Positions 25,045 to 30,795 of a DNA stretch of 30,795 nucleotides are shown piece after piece. Origin of the DNA: JAJPXI01 sp045602885 (GTDB taxonomy: Bacteria > Bacillota > Clostridia > Oscillospirales > Oscillospiraceae); assembly GCA_045602885.1 (NCBI GenBank), contig JAZSCJ010000089.1:1-30795 (forward strand), written 5' to 3'. Below the pieces are notes generated by a model. It saw only the letters and a program-made list of their open reading frames with translations, did not search any database and was not told the origin of the DNA. The position numbers and the translations under genes are program-made. How positions within the stretch are numbered: the first letter of the stretch is position 1; the number at the start of each line of letters is the position of its first letter.

Positions 25045-25088
25045 CGGTGGAGCGGGCGTTAAAAAGCTCGCTCCACCGCCCTTTTTTC
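25045..25088. terminator. Hairpin terminator between divergent operons
   Basis: A 10-bp stem (CGGTGGAGCG at 25045-25054 with CGCTCCACCG at 25069-25078) has a 14-nt loop. The T run (CCCTTTTTT) is on the plus strand, with a weaker TCTTTCCC on the minus strand. It lies about 70 nt beyond the stop of the minus-strand CobW-family gene, which it probably terminates. Confidence 0.65.
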
Positions 25089-25154
25089 AACGATGTGCAG
25101 GTTTGGTATTCAAAAGGATGCGTTGCCTGGGTTTGCTTGGCACTTCCGGCCGGA

Positions 25155-26063
25155 TCAGCTCCACTCGATTACATGATCGGGGAACCAACTTTTGGCTTCC
25201 TTGATGCTCTTTTTGGCGGGCAGGCCGTTTCCGTAGAGGATGGCCAGCGTGTTTACCTCCGGCGTTTCGCCCTGGAAGGGCTGAATGTCCACCATGGGAC
25301 CGACACAGCTCACGAGAAAGAGCCCTTCGGGCAAAGAAACAAAGCCCTTGATTCGATAGGTATCCTCCGAGAACATCTTCAAGAAGGAAGTCAGCGACTT
25401 GAGATCAAAGCCGCCCACGGTGAGGGTCAGCTTTTGCAGGGTGATGTCCTTGCTGTGGATCTCCTGCCCATCGTCCGCAGCGGGGTGTTCCAGCTCGTCC
25501 AGCCACTGGCGCTCAAAGTGGCCGAATTGGATTTCGTGAATGGGGCAACCGGGTTTTTGCGAGCGAACGATGGTCGTGATGGTGTCCATCTGTTCCCGGG
25601 TGGCTTTGTCGGCCTTGTTAATGAGAATCATATCGCTGATGGCCAGCTGCATCCGGCACACGCGCGCGGTTTCGTAGATCTTATGGAAACGAACACCGTC
25701 CACCAGACAAATCGCGCCTGCATACTCCAAATCCCGGTAGACCTCGCGCCCCAGAATGCTTTTTACCGCCGTGGGATCGGACAGACCGGAGGCCTCCACG
25801 AAAATGAGGTCGGGCTTTTTCTCCAGCGTGTCCTGCAGGGCATCCTCAAATTGCTCCAGCTTGCAGGCGCAGAAGATGGAGCCGTTGTCGATCTCGGTGA
25901 GCGCGATCTCCAGATCCTGCAGCAGCGCGCCGTCCACACCGTTTTTGCCAAACTCATTGATGATCAAGGCAATTTTCTGATCGGGGAACAGGCGGACGAA
26001 TTTATGAAGAAAGGTGGTCTTTCCCGCACCGAGAAAACCGGTGATGAGATAAAGCTTTGTCAT
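25155..26063 (-). CDS. CobW/COG0523-family GTPase, putative metal chaperone
   Basis: The protein has 302 residues and AAAGGAG upstream. The G3E GTPase motifs are complete: Walker A GFLGAGKTT (9-17), INEFG (35-39), FVEASGLSDP (88-97) and the base-specificity motif NKAD (149-152). The usual metal-site CxCC appears as SIFCAC (C65, C67), a shortened Cys-x-Cys form. A C-terminal CobW domain follows (GFDLKSLTSFLKMF, FVSLPEGLF). Family members deliver zinc, cobalt or iron, and some serve corrinoid-dependent methyltransferases. Its neighbours here are a radical SAM protein and a UroD-type methyltransferase, so a role in maturing one of them is plausible. Confidence 0.88.
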   Translation of the reverse strand: MTKLYLITGFLGAGKTTFLHKFVRLFPDQKIALIINEFGKNGVDGALLQDLEIALTEIDNGSIFCACKLEQFEDALQDTLEKKPDLIFVEASGLSDPTAVKSILGREVYRDLEYAGAICLVDGVRFHKIYETARVCRMQLAISDMILINKADKATREQMDTITTIVRSQKPGCPIHEIQFGHFERQWLDELEHPAADDGQEIHSKDITLQKLTLTVGGFDLKSLTSFLKMFSEDTYRIKGFVSLPEGLFLVSCVGPMVDIQPFQGETPEVNTLAILYGNGLPAKKSIKEAKSWFPDHVIEWS

Positions 26064-26184
26064 GTGGTGACTCCTTTATCAAAAAATGGGTGAGCGGGGT
26101 TTCTCATGGTATTCATCGTAACACAAAGTGTGCGTGGACTCAATGACATTCCGGTTGAAAAAATACCGGAAACAAAGGGGATTT

Positions 26185-27246
26185 TTACAGCAGAGAGCCG
26201 GTTTTGGCCAGATAATCGTAATCCAGCGTGATGCGGCTTTCGTCGCCGCGCAGCAGAGAGGTAAAGCCGCACTCGAACAGCAGCTTGCGGCAGCGCTCCA
26301 TGTCCCAGCCGCGTCCCTTGCTGGTTTCCTGGGCGATATCTCTGGGATTGGCGCCGGTTTCGGCGGTGACAAAGTTGGCGCCGGCCAGATAACCAAGCTG
26401 ACAAGGCTCATGCACACCGAAGAAGCGGGCGCTGTCCACGCTGGCATACACCAGACCGACACAGCCCATGACGTGCGCCATCTGCAGGTCGCTGATCTGA
26501 CCCAAATCGTAGAGGGGAGAGCCGGGTACCGCCACTCGCCGCATGGCGCCGAATTGCGTCACGCCGAGATCAAGGCACAGGAAAATATTTTCCGCCAGTT
26601 CGTCCACCGTATGCTCCGGGCCGATGGGCTCACAGCAGCTGAACAGATCCAGTCCGGCGGCGCGGATGTTTTCCATGGTGGCGTAGCGTGTCTTGGGATC
26701 CAGCTTGGTGTCCGTGCCTTCACGCAGACGGCAGACCTGATAAGCACCGCGGGCACCGGCGGCGGCCAGCTCGGCAAAGTAGCTGCGGTCGCGGTCGCCG
26801 GTATTCACCCAGATCTGGGTGGTAGCAGGGGTGTTGGCACGGGCGTAGGCCACCATGTCCAGCAGGAAATCCGGATCGGTGTCCGCCATGGTCATCAGAT
26901 AAATGCCGTACAGGTCGTCCTCACGCCGGAAGCCGTCAATGGCGGCCTGCATGGCCTGCTTCTGAAGGCGAATGTGAGGGATGGTGGTGTGCCCCTCGCC
27001 AAAGGAGCAGAAGCGGCAGCCGGCGTTACAGGGATGGACATCGACACCCACCTGACCAATTACGATGCCGGCGTTATCGGTCTTTTCCCGGGTCAGGTCA
27101 TTGGCCATAGCGCGGATCAGGGAGGAGGCGTAGGAGTGCGCGGGCTGAGCCAGCAGATATTTACATTCCTCCAGCGTCAACGGCTGGCGCTGTCCGGCCT
27201 TATTCAGAATATCCAGCAATGCGGTGTCAACAGTCCGTGTGTTCAT
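26185..27246 (-). CDS. Radical SAM protein of the BioB/HydE/HmdB-like group
   Basis: The protein has 353 residues from the ATG at 27246 (GGAGG upstream); an earlier in-frame ATG at 27267 lies inside the promoter palindrome. The [4Fe-4S]/SAM motif is CNAGCRFC (C73, C77, C80; CX3CX2C), followed by the aromatic-Ser SFGEGHTT. A TIM-barrel-like sequence follows (GIYLMTMADTDPD, QIWVNTGDRD, GAYQVCRLREGTDT, GLDLFSCCEPIGPEHT) with a BATS-like C-terminus (GANPRDIAQETSKGRG). The overall order resembles biotin synthase and related maturases. I cannot assign a reaction. Its operator-like palindrome and its neighbours (CobW GTPase, UroD-type methyltransferase) suggest cofactor or methyl-group chemistry. 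Confidence 0.82.
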   Translation of the reverse strand: MNTRTVDTALLDILNKAGQRQPLTLEECKYLLAQPAHSYASSLIRAMANDLTREKTDNAGIVIGQVGVDVHPCNAGCRFCSFGEGHTTIPHIRLQKQAMQAAIDGFRREDDLYGIYLMTMADTDPDFLLDMVAYARANTPATTQIWVNTGDRDRSYFAELAAAGARGAYQVCRLREGTDTKLDPKTRYATMENIRAAGLDLFSCCEPIGPEHTVDELAENIFLCLDLGVTQFGAMRRVAVPGSPLYDLGQISDLQMAHVMGCVGLVYASVDSARFFGVHEPCQLGYLAGANFVTAETGANPRDIAQETSKGRGWDMERCRKLLFECGFTSLLRGDESRITLDYDYLAKTGSLL

Positions 27247-27262
27247 AGAAGAAACCTCCATT

Positions 27263-27293
27263 ATCACATATTAGACTTAGTCTACTATGTGAT
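27263..27293. promoter_or_regulatory. 31-bp near-perfect palindrome at the radical SAM promoter
   Basis: ATCACATA-T-TAGAC-TTA-GTCTA-C-TATGTGAT is symmetric at 14 of 15 pairs around 27278. It starts 17 bp upstream of the start codon at 27246. The minus-strand -10 candidate TATAAT (27292-27297) overlaps its promoter-side end. It therefore covers the transcription start and approaches the ribosome binding site, as a strong repressor operator would. It lacks a T run and is not a terminator. Confidence 0.75.
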
Positions 27294-27354
27294 TATATCC
27301 TATGGCAAAAGATATTGCTATAATTAACCAATGAATTTTGGTACTTTTTTGCGA

Positions 27355-27399
27355 TTATAAAAAAGAACTGCGGTGCAGGAGAATTCCTGCACCGCAGTT
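27355..27399 (-). terminator. Intrinsic terminator of the UroD-thioredoxin gene
   Basis: A perfect 15-bp stem (27366-27380 with 27385-27399) has a 4-nt loop, followed on the minus strand by CTTTTTTATAA. It lies 17 nt after the stop codon and separates this gene from the radical SAM transcript. Confidence 0.92.
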
Positions 27400-27415
27400 T
27401 GGTAAAAAGCAGAGA

Positions 27416-28777
27416 TTACATGACCTCGCGGATGGCAGCTTCCAGCTCTTCCTTGGAGGGGATGATGGACTGGAACTTCAGCTGACCGTTGATGTACAGG
27501 GAGGGCAGATTGGGCACGCCCATCTTCTTGGTGCGAGCGATGTCCTCCTTGATGGTGTACTTGTAGACCTTGTAGTCGATGGCGTCACCGAAGGTAGCCT
27601 TGGCTTCGTCGGAGGCAGCGACCATGTAGGTGCAGGCGGCGCAGGTAGCGGGATCCAGAGTGAAAGCCTCGACCAGGGGCTTGGACAGGTTGGCGTAGTC
27701 GGGCAGCTCCACGTCCTGCGTGTCGTCCTCGGCAACGTAGTCCTTGACCATCTCGCGGATGGTGTCGGTCTCCAGAATGGCCTGCATGCAGCCGATGGTG
27801 TTCTCGAAGGGCACGCCGAAGGGCATGTCGCAGCCGGAAGCGACCACCAGACCGTCCTTGTTCTCGAAGGAGTCGATCAGGTCAACGCAGTACTTCATGT
27901 TGTCCATCTGAGAGCCGTGCAGCATGGTGGTGGTCAGGGGGATGTTACCGCCGATGGAAACGTTGTACTTGTCGCAGATGTCCTTGGCGACCTTCAGGTT
28001 GACGTTTTCATCCACCGAGATGGAGTGGCAGCCGGTCTGGCACATGCCTTCCACGTTACGGGTAGCGTCGCCGCAGACGAAGAAAGAAGCGTAAGCGCCG
28101 CGGGCCTTGATGTGATCGAACAGAGCGGTGAAGGGCTCGCTCATGAACTCCTCAAAGTGTGCGGTGGAGATCTGGGAGATCAGGGGGTCGACCACGGCGA
28201 TGACGTCCATGCCGGCGTCGATGAAGTAGTCAGCCATCTTGCAGGCGACCTTGTTGCAGTAAGCCAGCAGCTTCTGAACGGCTTCATCATCATCGAACAT
28301 GTCCATGAAGATGTCGCTGCCGCGCAGGTGGGAGGCCAGAGTGAAGGGGCCGGTGATCAGACCGTACAGAGCGGTGGTGTCGCCCACAGCTTCCTTCATG
28401 CGGCGCATGGCGTTGCACACCAGGGGGATACGGCCGTCGTTGGGGCCGGGGATGGTGCACTCGCAGGGGACCTCGATCTCCTCGGCGTCAGCCAGGGGGT
28501 GAGAAGCCACGGAGGGGGGGCCGTCATCGGCCCAAACCAGGTCACAGCCCAGGATCTCGGCCTCGATCTGCAGATCGAAGATACAGCACTGGCCGTCGGG
28601 CTTGAACATCTTGTTGACTTCCAGCAGGCACTCGACCATCTTGTCCTCATCCTGCAGGAATTCGGTGGCGGTGTAACCCTTCAGTCGGGCGGAATACACA
28701 CCGGTAAAGGGAATCCAGGCGGCACGGGGAGTGGGCTTGTGCTCCAGAGTGGCAAACAAAAGTTCCTTGGGCGTCAT
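27416..28777 (-). CDS. UroD-family (MtaA/CmuA-type) methyltransferase fused to a thioredoxin-like domain
   Basis: The protein has 453 residues and AAGGAGG upstream. Residues 1-345 are a uroporphyrinogen-decarboxylase-type barrel of the corrinoid methyltransferase branch (MTPKELLFATLEHKPTPR, YGLITGPFTLASHLRG, ISVDENVNL, SIGGNIPL, VVASGCDMPFGVPFEN). The zinc site of MtaA-type enzymes is His-x-Cys plus a later Cys. Here C235 and C316 are present, but the histidine position is Phe233 (FVCGD). Residues about 360-453 are a thioredoxin-like domain with CAAC (379-382) and a VPNLPSLYINGQ cis-Pro loop. The third positions are strongly GC-biased, which suggests high expression. No corrinoid protein gene is adjacent. 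A methyl transfer or corrinoid-related role is likely, but the substrate is unknown. Confidence 0.85.
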   Translation of the reverse strand: MTPKELLFATLEHKPTPRAAWIPFTGVYSARLKGYTATEFLQDEDKMVECLLEVNKMFKPDGQCCIFDLQIEAEILGCDLVWADDGPPSVASHPLADAEEIEVPCECTIPGPNDGRIPLVCNAMRRMKEAVGDTTALYGLITGPFTLASHLRGSDIFMDMFDDDEAVQKLLAYCNKVACKMADYFIDAGMDVIAVVDPLISQISTAHFEEFMSEPFTALFDHIKARGAYASFFVCGDATRNVEGMCQTGCHSISVDENVNLKVAKDICDKYNVSIGGNIPLTTTMLHGSQMDNMKYCVDLIDSFENKDGLVVASGCDMPFGVPFENTIGCMQAILETDTIREMVKDYVAEDDTQDVELPDYANLSKPLVEAFTLDPATCAACTYMVAASDEAKATFGDAIDYKVYKYTIKEDIARTKKMGVPNLPSLYINGQLKFQSIIPSKEELEAAIREVM

Positions 28778-28835
28778 AAGAGAAGTCCTCCTTCAATATG
28801 TGAGCCGCTTCGGGCTCGCGTTGTATGGTGGCTCT

Positions 28836-28841
28836 ATTATA
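28836..28841 (-). promoter_or_regulatory. Possible -10 element of the UroD-thioredoxin gene
   Basis: TATAAT on the minus strand lies 58 nt before the start codon. No convincing -35 is found at 16-18 bp, which fits an activator-dependent promoter. A short leader hairpin (GAGCC-GCTTC-GGGCTC, 28802-28817) lies between it and the ribosome binding site. Confidence 0.5.
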
Positions 28842-28871
28842 ATACAAGCGAATACAGCCTGCATTTGAATT

Positions 28872-29007
28872 TTTTGCGATTCTTAGTAATTTTTTGTGAG
28901 ATTTTTCGCAAAATCTTCCTTTCTTTTTCGGATGGCTTCCACAAGGCCAAGTTTTCAAAGATGCAAAATGGTAATTGGAAGTGATTATTGCGCTTTTGTC
29001 GCAAAAG
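28872..29007. repeat. Recurrent octamer TCGCAAAA/TTTTGCGA in the divergent promoter gap
   Basis: TTTTGCGA lies at 28872-28879. TCGCAAAA lies at 28906-28913, inside the inverted repeat GATTTT-TCGC-AAAATC (28900-28915), and again at 28999-29006, inside CTTTTG-TCG-CAAAAG (28993-29007). The same octamer occurs at 27347-27354 upstream of the radical SAM gene. It could be the binding site of the PocR/AraC or PadR regulator encoded next door. Confidence 0.5.
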
Positions 29008-29019
29008 TTTACAAAATAT

Positions 29020-29048
29020 TTGACGGGTTGCCCGCGATGCGATAAAAT
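29020..29048 (+). promoter_or_regulatory. Promoter of the padR gene
   Basis: TTGACG (29020-29025), a 17-bp spacer and TAAAAT (29043-29048) form a good promoter 33 nt before the PadR start. The inverted repeat CTTTTG-TCG-CAAAAG ends 12 bp upstream of the -35. Confidence 0.8.
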
Positions 29049-29080
29049 GGAAGCAATCAGCGAAGGGGAGGGCCTTCTTT

Positions 29081-29440
29081 ATGGAGAAATGTGCCTGCAA
29101 CGGTTCTTTTTTGGATAAATTTGTTCAGCCGGCGCTGCTGGTGCTTTTGACCCGGGGGGATAACCATGGCTTTCAGATGATCGCCGATCTGGAGCAAAGC
29201 GGTATGGTCTCCGGCGACAGTCTGGACCCGGCCGGTCTGTACCGCACCCTCAAGCGCATGGAAAACAGCGGTCTGGTGTCCTCCCGTTGGGATACGGACT
29301 CCACGGCCAAACCGCGCCGGGTTTATTCCATCACGGAGGAAGGGCGGCACTGTTTGGAAACGTGGCATGCCACGCTGAAGGAATATCGGAACAATCTGGA
29401 TGCCATCCTGTGTGAGATCGACCAAATTTTACCTACATAA
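29081..29440 (+). CDS. PadR-family transcriptional regulator
   Basis: The protein has 119 residues and GGGGAGG upstream. The N-terminus MEKCACNGSFLDKFVQPALL, the winged-helix core (GFQMIADLEQSGM, LDPAGLYRTLKRMENSGLV, RRVYSITEEG) and the C-terminal dimerisation helix (WHATLKEYRNNLDAI) are those of the PadR-like family with a CxC start, often annotated as a poly-beta-hydroxybutyrate-responsive repressor. It is divergent from the methyltransferase gene and 40 bp upstream of the AraC-type regulator, with which it is probably cotranscribed. It may regulate itself and the methyltransferase. The effector is unknown. Confidence 0.92.
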   Translation: MEKCACNGSFLDKFVQPALLVLLTRGDNHGFQMIADLEQSGMVSGDSLDPAGLYRTLKRMENSGLVSSRWDTDSTAKPRRVYSITEEGRHCLETWHATLKEYRNNLDAILCEIDQILPT

Positions 29441-29480
29441 ACCGCTTTATGCAAAGGATTGGAACGCGAGGTGATCAGCC

Positions 29481-30746
29481 GTGCCGAAATTTGATCTGAA
29501 AACCGCTGTTGAAATGGCGGATTCCTTTTCCTTTACCTGCGGTATTTGCTGCCGTGTGCTGTCTACCACGGGGGATATTCTGCATGAGCAGGGTGCGCCG
29601 CAGGTCAATGAATGTGAGTATCTCCACAATTTGCCCGGCAAAGCGCCCCTTTGTCAGGATCTGCATCTGCGGGGTCTGCTGCAGGCCGAGCGCTTCGGCG
29701 GCCGATACATCTACTCCTGCGAGTCCGGCTTTACCTACTTTTCCGCCCCTGTCGTCACCGGCGGCACGGTGATCGGCGGTCTGGTGGCCGGGCCCGTGCT
29801 TCTGGGTGAAGTGGACGATTGTCTGGACAACATCATTGACAAGCGAAACATCCCGGCCGGTCATGTGCGTGCGCTGCGCGCCTTTCTCGTTACGCTGCCC
29901 ATGATCACACCGTCCCAGCTGCACCATCTGTCCACCCAGCTGTTTGCCAATGCCATCTGCGTGGGGGACAGCAGCCATGCCTTGTTTTTACAAAGCAGCG
30001 ACACGCAGCAACAGCGCTCCATCAGCGAATACGTCCATCAGGTCAAGGCCGAGCAGCAGGATGTGCCCTATCCCATTGAAACCGAGCAGGCGCTGATGTC
30101 GGCCATTTCCCGGGGCGATAAGCCCACGGCAACGGCACTGCTCAATGAGATTCTGGGTCATATTTTCTTCTTTGCCCGCGATCCGGGTACGATCCAGACG
30201 CGGATCACCGAGCTGCTGGCGCTGCTGGCCCGAGCGGCCATCAACGGCGGCGCGGCCATCCCGGTTATTTTCGAGACCAACCACCGCTATATGCAGGAAT
30301 TGAAGCAGCTGCACGATCAGGAAGACGTGGCCCGATGGCTGGCGCGGGTGCTGACCCGATTCACCGATCTGGTGTTTGATCTGGTGGACTCCAAGCACAA
30401 AAACATCATTCACCGCGCGGTCAGCTACATGAACGCCAATTTTGAAAAGAATCTGAATATGTCCGACGTTGCCGACTATGTGGGATACTCCCATTCCCAC
30501 TTTTCCAAGGTGTTTAAAGAGGAGATGGGCTGCAGCTTCCGTGCCTATCTCAACCAGATCCGGGTGGAAAAGAGCAAGTCGCTTCTGCTGGCCGGTAATG
30601 TGCCCATCGCAGAGGTTTGCAGTATGTGCGGCTTTGATGACCAGAGCTATCATTGCAAGGTGTTCAAAAAGTTGGTGGGCGTCACGCCGGACAAATTCCG
30701 CAAGCAAAGCCGCCGCATAGACAGCGGACGGGAACACGGAATGTAA
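29481..30746 (+). CDS. AraC-family regulator with an N-terminal PocR sensory domain
   Basis: The protein has 421 residues from a GTG start (29481) behind GAGGTG. Residues about 5-175 are a PocR-type ligand domain (FSFTCGICCRVLSTTGDIL, APLCQDLHLRGLLQAERFGG, YIYSCESGFTYFSAPVV, GGLVAGPVLLGE), rich in cysteines. A helical middle part follows (about 200-310). The C-terminal two helix-turn-helix AraC module is at about 315-412 (NLNMSDVADYVGYSHSHFSKVF, VPIAEVCSMCGFDDQSYHCKVFKK). PocR domains sense small hydrocarbon derivatives such as diols. In anaerobes they often sit by corrinoid-dependent C1 genes. It is a good candidate activator of the divergent UroD-thioredoxin gene. Confidence 0.93.
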   Translation: MPKFDLKTAVEMADSFSFTCGICCRVLSTTGDILHEQGAPQVNECEYLHNLPGKAPLCQDLHLRGLLQAERFGGRYIYSCESGFTYFSAPVVTGGTVIGGLVAGPVLLGEVDDCLDNIIDKRNIPAGHVRALRAFLVTLPMITPSQLHHLSTQLFANAICVGDSSHALFLQSSDTQQQRSISEYVHQVKAEQQDVPYPIETEQALMSAISRGDKPTATALLNEILGHIFFFARDPGTIQTRITELLALLARAAINGGAAIPVIFETNHRYMQELKQLHDQEDVARWLARVLTRFTDLVFDLVDSKHKNIIHRAVSYMNANFEKNLNMSDVADYVGYSHSHFSKVFKEEMGCSFRAYLNQIRVEKSKSLLLAGNVPIAEVCSMCGFDDQSYHCKVFKKLVGVTPDKFRKQSRRIDSGREHGM

Positions 30747-30760
30747 AAAAACAAAGGGGA

Positions 30761-30782
30761 GAACCGGCAGAACGGCCGGTTC
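30761..30782 (+). terminator. Possible terminator after the PocR/AraC gene
   Basis: An 8-bp stem (GAACCGGC with GCCGGTTC) and a 6-nt loop lie 14 nt after the stop codon. The following bases (GGAATCTTC) do not form a T run and the window ends here, so the call is weak. Confidence 0.4.
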
Positions 30783-30795
30783 GGAATCTTCACGC

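Noticed and set aside
24948..26093. Plus-strand open frame opposite the CobW-family gene
   Set aside because: It runs through the hairpin terminator at 25045-25088 and antisense to a gene with complete GTPase motifs.
27338..28984. Long plus-strand open frame (548 codons) opposite the UroD-thioredoxin gene
   Set aside because: The strong codon bias of the real gene creates the open antisense frame. The translation is rich in low-complexity His/Val/Gly/Gln and has no start signal.

Overview
The window looks like a chromosomal segment of a Gram-positive anaerobe of the class Clostridia, probably an Oscillospiraceae/Ruminococcaceae-type gut bacterium. The reasons are strong AGGAGG-type ribosome binding sites, S-layer homology (SLH) domains, an energy-coupling factor (ECF) vitamin transporter, YtrA-type GntR regulation, MCP chemoreceptors, a corrinoid-type UroD methyltransferase, and fairly high GC in genes with AT-rich gaps. 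Genus assignment is inference only.

Left region (1-8.3 kb, + strand). It opens with the 3' end of a gene for a protein with three SLH repeats. A leader follows with a candidate divergent cobalamin riboswitch and a perfect 14-bp intrinsic terminator just before the first ribosome binding site. Downstream is one compact operon: a cysteine-rich small-domain protein, an unknown protein, a secreted alpha/alpha-toroid protein with SLH repeats, a membrane-anchored DUF4430 protein, EcfT, and an 881-residue chain joining two ECF ATPases to an S component. The toroid plus the DUF4430 domain are the two halves of the transcobalamin/intrinsic-factor architecture, here as separate surface proteins next to an ECF importer. 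I read this as a cell-surface corrinoid (vitamin B12) capture and uptake system. It is the most interesting item in the window.

Junction (8.3-8.6 kb). A 45-nt 3' half of tRNA-Ala(GGC), starting at the anticodon loop and still followed by a terminator, looks like the attachment-site scar of an integrated element. The B12 operon lies on the side where such an element would be.

Middle (8.7-20.3 kb). It holds a DUF2809 membrane protein; a YtrA-type GntR/ATPase/permease operon with an operator over its promoter; an unknown 290-residue protein; a sugar isomerase and xylulokinase-like kinase operon; a TetR-type regulator with three 14-bp-phased direct repeats in its 5' leader; and two chemoreceptors.

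Right (20.4-30.8 kb). A four-gene minus-strand ABC-2 export operon has its own good promoter. Next is a C1/corrinoid-type neighbourhood: a CobW-family GTPase, a BioB/HydE-like radical SAM protein behind a 31-bp palindrome, and a UroD-family methyltransferase fused to a thioredoxin-like domain. On the opposite strand are a PadR regulator and a PocR-domain AraC regulator. The octamer TCGCAAAA/TTTTGCGA recurs in the two promoter gaps of this last cluster. No corrinoid-binding protein gene is present in the window.
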